From Tetmemena sp. SeJ-2015 (taxonomy: Eukaryota; Ciliophora; Spirotrichea; Sporadotrichida; Oxytrichidae), in the NCBI GenBank assembly GCA_027382625.1, contig JAJKFJ010020656.1, positions 62,001 through 126,000 of the forward strand: a stretch of 64,000 bases of DNA, given 5' to 3'. The stretch's first letter is position 1. Each line of letters starts with the position of its first letter. Below the pieces are notes generated by a model, which had not been told where the DNA came from, did no database searches, and saw only the letters and a list, made by a program, of their open reading frames with translations. Shown here one piece after another: positions 35,132 through 47,800 of the stretch. Made by a program: the position numbers and the translations under genes.

Positions 35132-38100
35132 TGGCTGCATCCCCTACTAAAGATAAAAATACACATCACTCACTGACCAATGACGACTAGTTCTTAAATT
35201 AATTTAATCCAATTCATTAGTTTGCTTTATTATTCTTTGGCTTGAAATAAGATCAAACTCCTACCTAAGGCATACAAATGCCCCTAGTTTCGTAGTTTAC
35301 TATAAGGCTTCCCCTCAATGCCTAGCAAGAAGAGGGATTCAAAATCTTTTCAACAAGTTCGTAGGCCCTGAATGATTGAAGGAGCTCCCATAAATTCATG
35401 GCTTCCCCAAGCCGAATAAAAAACTAAGGATTAGAGCCTGCTCTCTCGCAAAGATCTCCCTCTCCGCGGAATCCCTGAGCATCCATATTTTTTAGATTTT
35501 TATCTAGGGATGAAGCTCACAACGGCTCAGTCAGAAGAAAGAATTTTTAAGCTACTCAGTCCAAGAGTTAAATCAACCCTCAACAACAGTAGCAGCAATA
35601 GTAGCAGACTGAGGCAGAGCATATCTCGGTCTCTAGTCCTGTGAAGGGAGGAGCAAACTTACTAATACCTACACTCAAGTAACTCAAATCCTATCAAGTC
35701 GAAAACTTTGCCTCGACATTCCTAAATAGTTGTTTACTCTTATTTATCTTAAAGCATTAGCAGCACCTTCTTCACCTCCTAAATCCATAAAATAAGCAAG
35801 CATGATGAGTACTAAAAGCAAAGGCTCCTTTCTACAACCCAGCCTTTCACTTTCTAATCTTAATCAGAGCAGATATCCACCATCTTTAAAGTAGAGGAGG
35901 TCCCTTGGAGCCTTTGCTATTACGTAAACAAGTGCTAAATCCATTCAGCTAGGTAATTATTCTTAACACTTACTCAACGAACAAATTTTTTTACTTTCTA
36001 TAGGTGGAATGAGACCATCTGCGTCCAAATAGTCCAAGAAGTCTGCTAAAATGGGAGAAGCAATTTAAACTTTGAGTAGTAGTTATAGATAGATTTCTAA
36101 CTTTTAATTTTGGCTTTGCGAGGGTTGAATAAGAATAGACTCATGAACATGCAAGAGGTAGAGAAGATGAGGAACAGAGCGGATACTACCAAATTCTATG
36201 ATAAGGTTCCCAACTTCTCTTTCTCTCCAAGAGCGCCAGGCTGGAACGACATTTACAGAGGCCTCTTAGCGCCTCAGGCCAAAGAATACTCTAACTACCT
36301 CAAGCCAATAATTGAGAAACTAAATGGTGAAAAAAGGATGTGTAAGTCTTTCTCTCATAGCTTATTAGCCTAACTTGCTCCAAGTATAAGTCTTCACGTT
36401 TTTTAACAATGTTGCCGTAGAATAGCGAGAAAAAAATGAGAACAAGTTCATCCAAATTCTGAAGGATGCTAGCCAAAAGAGGAGGGATTAGTGAGGCAGC
36501 AGCTTCAACTCGCATGTAAGGAGATTTTTGTCTTTTTTCATATTTTAGAAAATGGCAAGCTAGAAGATGAAAAACAGCTATCAGAAGATATGAATAACTA
36601 GACTTAGAAAATCTAGTCCATTTAAAAAAGAAGAGTAGACAGACAGTCGACTTGAGGAAGCAAAAGTCCTCTGATGAATCACTTCTCTCTTCTCCCGCTC
36701 GATCCCCCTAAGAAGGCATAAGGATTTAGGCATGAAGCAGAGATCTAAGTCCTCTTAATTTAGAGACTGTTGATATGGAGAAAAACTACTTCCTCAAGAA
36801 TGATTCTAACTGATCCTCTTGTTTTAAAATGTTCCATTGTCAAAAAATTTAATGACTCACATTAAAGCTGAGATGCTAGAGACTACAAGATCAGAAGGAA
36901 GAGTTGCTGTTGCTAGCATTGCAAAGTAAAAAGAAGCGCGAGGCAAGGGGCGGAGCTGAGAGACCCCTTAGCTGCTTATCTCCATTAGAGCGAGATCAGG
37001 GTGAATCCAGATGTGAGGGACAGGTTTAGAAAAAATGTTATACTCGCCCTTAAAATGGCGAGAGAGAAGTAACATTAAGAAGCCACTAGTTATAAATTCA
37101 TCAAGATAAAGAAGAAGGAGAATAAGCCACTCTTCAAACTCATAATATTTTGTTGTAACTTACAGTCATTAAATTGGTAGATTTTCATAAAGAGCTAAAC
37201 ACAAAAGTCAAGAGTCAGTCTAACAGGTTTGAAGAATAACACTTCAGGTAACTTGCAGAACTCTCCTCGACTAACACCTCATGAAGAAGAGAATGACAGT
37301 AGCTCAATGATGAGTAGAGACACTAGCCAACTTTCTAGGGGCAACAAATTCAAATCCTCAGGCAAGAAATCCCAAGACGAGAAAGATAGTAAAAATGGGA
37401 TAGGCAACATTATAAACAACACTTAGCTTCAAAAGAAACTTACTATAGCAAAATTTCCACTGGATAGAGAAGTAGAAGATGCTAAAAATTCGGAAGATTT
37501 TAAAGAGGAGTTGAATGAGAGACAGATAAGAGGCGGAGACATCAAAATCATTTAGCTATATAACATTTAATTTGATATGAGAGAGATAGTTATTCATTGC
37601 AGATGGTTAAGAAGAATCATAAGATAGCCAGTTTAATTAAGCTGGAAGGATTTAGACTAATAGAAGAGGGAGCGGCATGCTTACAAAAGAAAGAACTGAG
37701 AGTCCGATAAAGAGTTAAATGACTTTACAGTAAAGCCGATTGAGAACACACTTTAGGTGATGCCTAAGTCAAATAGGCAGGGTGAAAGAAGAGGCAGCCA
37801 ATCCCGAAGATCTAGCTTTAGGCCTCCTCCATCCCTGAGTTTCCTTCCTATTTCTAGGATTAATAGCAAAAAGACCTCAAACTAGCAACTTGCAAGAGAA
37901 GAAGGCAATTATAATTCAGCAGCGGCTGATGAGGATTAACATGACATTGATAACCATGAAAGCATCTTAATTATATTAGCATCAATTCTTCTGCAAGTGG
38001 AGCGCCCAGAAAAGTCTCATTTTCATAAATTAGTGTAAATGAAGCAGTCCACACCTCAGCTCCAAACTTAGCAGCAATAAGAAGGAGAACAATAATATTT

Positions 38101-39406
38101 TTACTCACCCTAACTTATTTAAAATTTAATTAAGAAGATTAGGATGAAACCTAGAGCATATAGCTAAACAAGAAACAAAAGAAGATCGCAAAGCAAGTGT
38201 TAAAATTTTTCTACACAAAGAATAAACCAATCTATAGTGAATTTTAAACACATTAATATCTGAGAGTAGTTTACCTTAGTAAAGTACAAGAGGACTGAGT
38301 TCTTTGAAAAAGACTCAAATAATGGAAGGAGAACTAAGGGAGGACTTGGCTTCAATAGTTATTTGCCCTCTGATACAAGTCAAGAGGAAGAAAAGGATAT
38401 TTAGCCTCAGAAAACTACAGTGACTGCAGAAAATTAAAAATACTACAAGCTTTTGGAGAAGTAGAATAAATTTATAGACACAAAGATGCTCTCATACGAG
38501 CGAGATTCAAAGTCTAGAGCTTAATTATTTTGTATTGACTTAAAAATATATTAGTTGAGAGGTGGGCTAATTTTGAAAAGGAGTAGTTTAAATGAAGATC
38601 AGTAATTTTAAAGGAACGAATCGATAGAGCGTGGATCCACCATATCGAGTCCCTTGCTTAAGTCTTATAGCAACTTCTTAAATAAGAGGAACAAGAAGAG
38701 TCGAGAGAGCTCACCTAATCCATTTGATAAGCGAAACATACTCATGACTTTGCAAAACTACCACTTCAATTCTAATCCAGTTTCAGCCCTTGGTAGTAGA
38801 AAGAGCTCCTATAAACAAGCCAGAGAATATATAAATGCATCTGTATATCTTCTTCTATATTGAATCTGCTCAAAGAGTGTACAGGAACCCTATCACATAG
38901 GAATCTAAAAGGAAAAGTGTGAAGACTCCTTTCATTTAAGCTAATTAAGTAGCTTAGCTTTACGGACGCCAAAAAAGTCCCTTAAAGTTAAGTCGCAACT
39001 CTGACTATCAAATGCTACCAGGCTAGGCTACATTTAGTCCCAGTCACCTAAGGAAGAGTCTTTTATAAGGCAAAGACCAAATCTCCCCTTAAAAGAAACT
39101 CAGCGCTACTTCATAATTAAATAAATACTATAGGTGTCATTATTTATATTAGCTCCTTTAACTTAAAAAGAGGAAAATATTGCTCTCAATCATAATTAGA
39201 GCGCACAGCTGATAAAACTCTCTGCTCTACAGATTACGAGATAAAGCCAAATTTAAAGAATAGCATTACAAAGTCCTTCTAAGTAGAGCAGGGGAAAAGA
39301 TTTTAATAGAGCATCATTTAAAAATTAAGATATCGGCCAAGTTTACAATTCTCTATAAGCTTCAGCTTTTGATTAAGTAATGTCTTAGACTTATATTACA
39401 AAATGA
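35132..39406 (+). CDS. Long low-complexity Ser/Gln/Lys-rich protein with several IESs
   Basis: Starts MAASPTKDKNTHHSLTND and continues through many plus-strand segments to TGA 39404-39406. A moderately folded part lies at about 36110-36350 (MRNRADTTKFYDKVPNFSF, PGWNDIYRGLLAPQAKEYS) and another at about 36960-37140 (AAYLHQSEIRVNPDVRDRF). The remainder is S/N/Q/K-rich. A GT-AG intron at about 35951-36002 and several other interruptions are needed. Two IESs are well placed (36097-36110, pointer ATTT; 38829-38865, pointer GAAT). A missing G in the run 36947-36950 explains one shift. It could be two genes: I see no clear stop-start boundary, but continuity is not proven. Function unknown. Confidence 0.5.
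36097..36110 (+). other. Candidate 14-nt IES, pointer ATTT
   Basis: ATTT at 36093-36096 and 36107-36110. Removing 36097-36110 joins SSSYRQI to LALRGLNKNRLMNMQ in frame. Very short, so a chance match is possible. Confidence 0.5.
38829..38865 (+). other. IES, 37 nt, pointer GAAT
   Basis: GAAT at 38825-38828 and 38862-38865. Removal joins SSYKQARE to SAQRVYRNPITQ in frame; the uncut frame ends at a TGA inside the segment. No GT-AG borders. Confidence 0.8.
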
Positions 39407-39669
39407 AAAATTTACCTATTGATTTTAACGATAGTTTCAAAGGACTTAAATCTATCTATTTAGTTTATACCTAACTTAAAATTTTATCAAAATAGTTAAT
39501 GAAATTTGAGAATATTGTCCTCTCAAATTTGTATTCGAAAAATAAAATCCTTAATCTCCTTAGATCTCTATTTAAGGCTTAGCAAGCTTTAGAAGCTCTT
39601 CGAAGTTTTCGGTAAAGCCTCAATTTGATTGTAATTTAGAGAGATTTTAATACCCTAATTATAAGTGAA

Positions 39670-42600
39670 ATGATGGACAGCTTCTACTTTGATGATAAGT
39701 CCTACACAGCCAAAAATTTAAGATCTAATTTTATTTATTAATTAAATGTAAGAGAGCTTCCTCCTCAATTATCTCTTATACAAATTCAATATCTTGCGGC
39801 CCTTCCTTCCTCTTTCACAGGAGAGAATCATAGAACGATTTAAGAGTAGATATTCTAACTTTTTGAATTTAGATTTTCGTGAGTACGATGACGAACTTCC
39901 AACCGAAGCTGATAATTTTGGAGAATGAAAACATCTCGATGCTGATGTTCAAGGAAATGGTGGCTGAAACTATTTTTGGAGTCTCAGTCTGTGTTTCCTC
40001 ACACGCTAATAACTCCTTCCTAAGCAATAGCTCTTCCAATCATGGCAGGAATCACAGATTTGAAATCGACAAACTCAAGTTCTTTACATTCACGGGAATG
40101 GAGATAGTCGATGAGGAGGAACTAAGCATACTAGAGAAATTAGAATATTAAATGTTTACTTTTATTTGAAGACTAGAGAATAATACTTACCTTTTCGTTT
40201 CTCAAGGTATGAGAGCACTCATTAGAGCATTTTAAAATAACAAGCTACAAAAACTTAATCTTAAAATTCTAAATCATCAATATAGGGGAGTCCTTCGATG
40301 GCAGAGCATGCTTAGGGGCTTTTCATAAAATAAGACTGCTCGGAGAAGTAAGTTAACAACATATTCTCGTTTGGTGTAGAACTCTTTCTCTCTTTCTCTA
40401 TTTTAAAATGAGAAAGAGAGAAGAGAGAATTTATTTTCCTTCTTCTATAAAGTTTGTCTTTGTTATTAACTACTCATCCTCCTCTTACCCGGTTAGAGGT
40501 TATATCGACTTTAAAAGCGCGAGTAAATTGATACTTACTTCTTCTTGTCTATTATAGGGCGGATACGGTAAAGTTTACCTAGCGTTAAACAAGATGACCA
40601 AGGAAGAGGTAGCAATCAAATTTCTTAAGGTGAGAGAGTTAAAGGCAGACGCTATTTACAAAGTTTACAAGGAAGCGGATGCACTTCGAAGTTTGAATCA
40701 TTAAAACATTGTAAAGTTGAAACTGACTTTTCCACTGCAAGAAAAGAACTCGATAGTTATAGTAATGGAGTACGCAAGTGGAGGGGAGTTAAAGGGCTAT
40801 CTTAAGAAAAGAGGAAAACTGGATGAGGAAGAGGCTAAAGAGATATTTTTCTAGTTGATATAATGTGTGCACTACTGCCACTAGAAGAGAATCATTCACA
40901 GAGACTTGAAACTTAACAACATAGTTTATGAATTTAATGTATGTGTGTACTATTGAAATTGATTAGTTTTCGCCTCTCCTAATTCTAGGGAAATCAGGGT
41001 TGTGGATTTTGGAATAAGTGGGCTCTATGCTGTAAACAGTCCTGAGAAGAGTCTAGCAGGGAGTCTGAAATATATGGCCCCAGAAATCCTAACGGGCAAG
41101 AATACAGCTGCAGATCCTGCCATAGATATTTTCAGTATGGGAGTTATTCTCTACGCCTTAGTTACTGGAAAGTTACCTTTTGAGGGAAAGGATACTCTGT
41201 CGATTAGGAACAAAATCATCAAGGGTCAGTACTCATATCCACCTGCTTAGTAAGATTCCCTGAGTCCACAAGTGAGAGACTTGATTGATAAAATGCTGAG
41301 AGTGGACCCATTAAGTAGAATCCACATGAAGTATATCTTCCTACATCCTTGGGTACAGCCTTACACCTAGAAGTTAAATCCATTGACTAGAGGCTATTTA
41401 GACTCAGTGGACAGTTCTATGAATTCTTTTCGCTCCTCAGAGGGCAATTAAACTCCCAAATAAGAAGGAGCAGAGTAGAGATTCGATGCGCATAGATTTT
41501 CTTAGTAACCCATTGATGTGATCAGTGAAGTAGATGAAGACAACACAAATAAGTACACAGATAGTCTAACAAAGTAGATCAAGAAATTTAAATCAAAGCA
41601 AGGCAATGGAGACGCCAGTCCATATTCTCCATTTTCTCCGTCCTTCTAAACTAATAGCGAAATTCGAAATTCTGTCAAGCAAGGTGACTGCTTTAACTAG
41701 TAGACTCCTCATAGTAAAAATAATATGGGATCTGCTTAAATGCACAAGACAAGTGACTTCTTTTTTCAGCAAAGACTTGAAAATTAAAATATTGCCTCTT
41801 CACTTAGTACCAACAAGGCCTCTCAAAAGATTCTTAGAACTCCCTTGTTGGAAAATGAAGAGACCAAATGTTTATATTCACTATATCTTAAAAATAGAAA
41901 GAGGTTAAATAAGCAGTCAATCCTGGAGCTTAATCTCTAGGTACAAGTCCAGAAATGTCTAAGAAAAGGATGAACTCTTAATACTATGCCCTAGGAGTTG
42001 CTACTATTTCCAAAGATAACAAATAGAGAAGAAACTTAAGTCTGGGTATAGAGTCAGGTTAAAGACAAAACGAAAATTAAACTATTCCTGAGAAAGAATC
42101 ACCACTTCTTAAAGGAAGGAGTGAAAACCATCTTCATTTGAAAAGTGAAATTTTTAATTAAAGAATTCAATTTAAAATTGTCGACCAGAAAAGATTCAGG
42201 TCCATAAATTAGAGAACCTCGTCTCAAACCAATTTAAATTCACAGTTCAATAACTATGATCAGAGAGCGTTAGGATTCGGTGAACTTCTTTAAAATACAC
42301 CCTTGGGTGATGAAGTTTAATAGATAATGCCAATCAATGCTCAAGGTGGATAGGTTATCATCATGAATAATATCAACATCAGCAACTACAACATCAATCA
42401 TGGTTAAACATTATCGGGTGCTTAAATCTTGTCTGAGAGGTCAGATCTCGAAACTCAAAGAGCAAACACTATGATGGCAACTCAAAATGTAAAGTTCCCT
42501 ATTATCCCTGCCAAGAAGGTTAGCTTAAATACAAACGGAATTAGTTAGTTCCTAGATTCTTAATCTCCCACTAAGTCAGGACTCTAGTCAACATATCGCT

Positions 42601-44709
42601 CTCAGACAACCTAGCCAACTATTTTTAGCACTTAAGAGGCCACCAATGCAACAGATGGAGGTTTTACTGCAAGTTTAGTAGCAAGCTTGGGACCCTCAGG
42701 TTTGAACTCCACTGGCTAGAACTCTCCAGCTAAATCTTCAACTCTAACTACACCAGGTATGATAATGAAGAGGAACTCTGCTCTGATGAGTCAAACTGAA
42801 GATTAAAACTTATAAGTGAAAGGGTAATAGAATGCTTAAAAGCAATATCTCGATCCTCTCAATGAATAAAATCACCACAGACTTAGAAAATATATCAAGG
42901 AGAAGATAAAGGAGTCTCATGATCTCGTCAGGCCAATTGGCTTGACTAAAATGCAAAAATAGCAACTAAATGTCTTTAACAAATACTTGAAAGAGCTAGA
43001 ACTCAAGTATGATACTCAGTAGTTACTCCAGTAGAAGCAGTCTACTTTATCTTTAGAGACCGAGGAGCAAAAATAATTCACTCAGACTACTTATATGGCT
43101 TCCAGCAATTATCAGAACCCAATTTTCGGATTGAGCCCAGATGCTAAAGACAGGTCAGCCAAAGATTTCAACTCTTCAAGCCCTGCAAAAGTATAAAGGT
43201 AATAGCAAAGAAAGATCAGGTAATCAGTATCACCTGCGATGAATCAAATGAATCAAGGGAACCACTCAGGCAATAATCAGAATAGTCAGAATCAACAAGC
43301 TTAGTCTCAACTTTCTTAGAACTCAAGCATATCTCCTTCTATTCACGATAAAAAGAGAGTTAAGAGACTTCATTAGAAAATTAACATTCAATCGCAGAAA
43401 GTAAAAATAAGTAACTTAGATGAAGGTTAGAGTCCTAGAGAAACTTATAATCTGTGTTTTATAATTGTTTTAAGCTGATGGAAGTGTATTGCTAAACAAT
43501 AGCATGAGGCGTAGGAAAACTATGGTAGATACTAGATAAATCAAAGCGCCTAAACTAAATGCAGGAGGGGATCAAAATATGATACCAAAGTCCAAGCGCC
43601 CTCTTCAGCTAAAAGTGAATCAGCAAGAAGGCGAGATTATAGTTGGATCACCTGCTAATGGAAACGAAATGGGAGCGCCAATTAAATTTAAGCAAACGTG
43701 GCTTAATCAATCCGATAAGCCGAAGTCATCTCAAGATGTTTACTTATTATTAATTAAGCTTTAATGTGATAGAAGATCCAAGAAAAATGAGAATAGAGGT
43801 GAGTAAATCAAGAAGGCAAGCTGCAGATGAGAGCAGCTAAAAATCAAGATCTATAGGTAGAGAGCCAAACTCAGGAATGAGATTGACACCTTCAGAGGGA
43901 AAATTAAAAATCAAAGGAGGACTTTAGCAACCGCCTTCAACTACAGACTCACAAATAGTGCTCCAAAATAATTAAGTTAGACAGCATATCCTAATTTATC
44001 ATAAATTATACATATATCATTGGAACTGCTCAGACGACTATATCAACTCCATCTAGGAAAGACTTGAACTATAGATTATCAAAGCTGTAAAGCCAAGGAT
44101 CCTAGAATAACAGCATCTATCTTAAATCAGTTGCTCAGAATCAAGTTTAATACTCTCCAGATAAGCAAAGCTGCATAACTTCAAGATATCAAACTCAAGG
44201 GGCGAGCAATTTTATGATTGCGGTTAGTCCTACTTAAAATCCTTAAGCAACTGGGACCAATTTTAGCGGAAGTGCGTTTGATTCTAACATGTTGAGAACA
44301 GTTGGGAATGTAAATTCCTCGCCAAATAATCAAAAGACACTAGGGAGAGGTAGCATGATAGTTCAAAACTCGGGAAGTAGCAGAAAAACTGCGGATAGCC
44401 CCAGTTAGTTTTAAGGAGGAAGCCCTTAAGCGAATAGTGTATAATTAAGACAACCATTATTATCTGGAAGTAATTTCTAAGCACAAGGAGTATTTTTGTA
44501 TTATACTTCTTTATATTATTATAAGAGCGCATTTTTAACCAAGAAATACAGTGTATAATTTTGAGCCATCTCATTTAATTAGCCAAATGCAATCGAACGA
44601 GTTTCCTCGATCAACAATAAAAAGTGTTAATAGTAACAAGACTCAGAAAAGATTTATGATAGAATCCATTTTAACTAAATGCGAGAAAGATGAAAGTACT
44701 CCGAATTGA
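39670..44709 (+). CDS. Ser/Thr protein kinase (CAMK/ULK-like) with a long Q/S/N tail
   Basis: Starts MMDSFYFDDKSYTAKN; introns 39748-39820 and 40348-40557 (210 nt, with a hairpin). The kinase domain covers about 40320-41360: LLGEGGYGKVYLALNK, VAIKFLK (ATP lysine), IVMEYASGGELKGYL, IIHRDLKLNN, a third intron after YEF, VDFGISGLY, GSLKYMAPEIL, DIFSMGVILYALV and HPWVQPY. All catalytic residues are present. The loop has HRDLKLNN rather than HRDLKPEN, and the activation segment is short. A tail of over 900 residues follows (41360-44709), rich in Q, S and N, with basic spots (KKRVKRLHQKI) and one coiled stretch near 42960. A single-base shift lies at about 41900 and an IES at 43985-44033. Subfamily not decided by the sequence. 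Confidence 0.8.
40386..40422 (+). repeat. 13-bp hairpin inside a kinase intron
   Basis: Bases 40386-40398 pair perfectly with 40410-40422 (TTCTCTCTTTCTC and its complement), leaving an 11-base AT loop. It lies within the 210-nt intron that splits the glycine loop of the kinase. Confidence 0.7.
43985..44033 (+). other. IES, 49 nt, pointer CAG
   Basis: CAG at 43982-43984 and 44031-44033. Removal joins NNQVRQ to TTISTPSRKDLN in frame. The segment lacks GT at its start, and the pointer is only 3 nt. Confidence 0.7.
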
Positions 44710-44836
44710 TTATCATTGCTTTCAGTCTTCTTTTAATTTCATAATATAACTCTCTGATATATTGTCTTATATCTTATTTGGATAACAGATCATCTATCTT
44801 GCCATCATAATTGTAATATTGATATAATATTAGCGC

Positions 44837-47800
44837 ATGGATTCAATAGATTCATAACTACAAGATAAAAAGTCTTTGACATCTTTCGTCAGCTTGATTT
44901 AGCAAACTTTTGCTTGGACAAGTATTATACTATCTCTGATAGTTTTCTATTGCTACATTAATAATAATAGTTAGGGAATTAAAAACCCCTAACGGGCATA
45001 TAATACTTAATCGATTTAAAGTAATTCACAGGCGTAACTCCTTGATCAGTTGTGCCACGTCACCGCGAAAGCCCACCGTCATTGCTACATTAAATTCCAG
45101 GACACTCGCTGAAACAAATGTATCCTACTATGTTCAGTTAATAACTTTAAAATAGATGGAATGATTTTGCTGGGCTTGATTTGCACAGATATCCTCATAT
45201 CAATCCACTTCCTAATTTCAATATACATGGAAACTCAAGAGGGAGCTTAATTATATACTCAAAAAATGTGCATCTTTGATGGCTACTTAACAGCTTTCAG
45301 TATGGTGACAGTCATCGCCTATGCTTCTAGCCTTTCTCATTGTTTCCTTCAAACAATCTCAAACTTCAATTAATCAAAGTGAGAGATGTCGGGGCTTCAT
45401 TATCACTTGATTTCGATTGGAATAGGGTTGCTCTATATGGGAACTGTGGGAATATTTCGAGATTCAGGGTTGGGAGTGATGGGCACTTGCGCCATGATAT
45501 ATGGCGGCTTATCTGAGTAAGACATAATTTGCTCTAATATTTATAAGTACGGTAGATTGATTCTGGCTCCTCTGCTGATTTACTCCACCATATTCATTGC
45601 ATACTCAATTTTCGTGATAGTCAAAAAGCTCATCTAATAGAGGCACACTTTGAAAAGAGAACAAATCACCTTAAATATATTTAAATAGTTTATAAGAAAA
45701 TTTTTTTTCTACAAGAAATTTTAGATTTTTCTTAAATCTTGGTAATTTTTGTGTGTGTCTGAATAATATTTAGTGGGTTCACTCATTCTAGTACTTTTCT
45801 TATGAGCTACTTCGAAAAAGAAATCAGTCAAACTTACATCACATTCCTGAGAGTACTCATACTCTTCAATAAAATAATAATGTTGAATTAAAACAATTAG
45901 TATTTGTTAAAAGCTTAAATTCCTTTTCAGCATATATTTTTAATTAAAAACAGTATATTTGATCATACTTTTCTCTGGTGTGATGAGTTCCTTAATTCGA
46001 CTGTTTGGGGATTCCTATCTAAGAAATAGGATTTTTATAGCTTTAAAGCTGAGTAATTCGTAGTTGGATCTTGAAGCCGAATATTCTCGAAACAATGAGA
46101 GTCATCCGGATATAACATTAAACTCCTGGACTGATGTTGGAGAACCCAATCCTCACATCATATCTTCCTCTAGTTTCTTGGAGCCTTCGCAATGCAATCA
46201 AACCAAGTCAAATAAATCTAAAATAATATGAAGATCAATTTATTCAATTACAAATTATATCTATTCAAGATTAATCTAGAAAAGACTTTGTAAGATAGGA
46301 GAGAACTACAACTAGGAACTAAAAATCTGCTAATCTTTCTCTATTCTCTGGTGAGTTCAATCTGGGGCAAAGAATGCAAACTTAGTAAGACTAAGAAAAA
46401 TTATAATAAGGAAAATAGAAAGGTGCTGCTCCTGTTAAACCGCTTTTTGTGTATCTGCAAGAGAGTAACTCTATAAGAAACATGCAGATACTGTTTGATG
46501 CAGTAGGCCAACATTTTGAACAGCTCCTAGAAAAGGAGAAGAAGGGAGAACTTTAGAGTTACTATGCATGCAATAAATCTAAAATATGCAGAAAACTTGC
46601 TATAACAAGTGTGAACTTAAAAAAAATCTTATAAATGTTTTTATGCAAGTAGAGAAGGAAATATCTCATAAAATTAGCCGTAGTAGATCACATAGTCAGC
46701 TATTTCTTTATGCAGAGCTCTATTTAGCCTTCTAAAGAAGAAACTTTAACTGCACAGAGGTAAGAAAAGTCTGCGCAAATTTAAAACTTGCAAGTGATAT
46801 CGAATGAGAAGAATAATGGGAAAGAAATTATTTCATTTTACTTACATAAGTAATATTCGATGAAGAAAGAAAGTTAAATAGAGAGTGAGGATATAAAAGA
46901 TAGCTTTAAGAAATATTCCGTTATAAAGAGCTCAGAGGATTTTAAGATAAACTAGACCAAACTAGTTGACAGGAGTTACATCAGCTTCGAAAAAGATTTC
47001 ATAGTGCTTTTGAAAGAATACCATCCTCGAATCTTTTAAAGCATAAGAGCTGCTCATAAAATTAGTTTTGACGCCATCATCAAAAGCAGAGTAGATATAA
47101 TTATTTCTTTACTCAATTTAAATAAGCTTCGCATCTAACTTAAATCACAGAATATTTTAAAAAGACTGTTCAAAAGTAAATACTCAAAAGCCAAATCATA
47201 CCAACGTCATTATGACTAAAGATCGCCGTTTTATCATTAAGGAAATCGAAGAGAAAGAGAAATCCAATATTTAGAGGATTGCAGATATGTATGCTGAATA
47301 TGTGAATGGAAACCCTCAAACCTTAATAGCGAGAGTCTACGGTTTATTCTCCCTTAAAATACCTGATGTAAATAAGATCTACTTTGTAATCATGCAGAAT
47401 CTTGACTTTGTAAATGAGAAAAAGGTTATCTTCAGATATGATTTGAAAGAGATAGATATTTATACTTATAATTTGAAGTTTCCTGAGGGAAAGTAAAAGC
47501 CAAATTTGAATAAAATAGAGAGAAATCTCTTGCATTAGACTTTTCTTTAAAGAGATTATTTAAAAATACACTAAAATTTGTAGATTTAAAATAGATCAAT
47601 GCTTCTATGAGATTCTAGGAGATCCAAACTATAATAATTAGCAGCAGCTGTCTTCATAAAATACAAAAGAATACGTCCCTTCTAATGCCGACTAACTTGT
47701 GCAATTTTAAGATCCTAATAAAATGCTTAATAGAAAGAGCCATTACTATAACTAGAGCAAGCTATCACATCAATTATAGGAAGAGATTAAACAAACATAG

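Noticed and set aside
21363..36800. Possible reading of TGA as Trp (karyorelict-type code), from in-frame TGA in cyclophilin, the 22 kb gene and the 36.7 kb region
   Set aside because: All Trp codons in the conserved kinase, TFIIS and eEF1B-gamma positions checked are TGG, and the in-frame TGAs sit near homopolymers where paired indels explain them better.
46730..47230. Reading the PIP-kinase region as a separate unknown protein
   Set aside because: KEYHPRIFQSIR, FIIKEIEEKE, VYGLFSL, RYDLK, YSLLL and GIIDYF occur in the order and spacing of PIP kinases.
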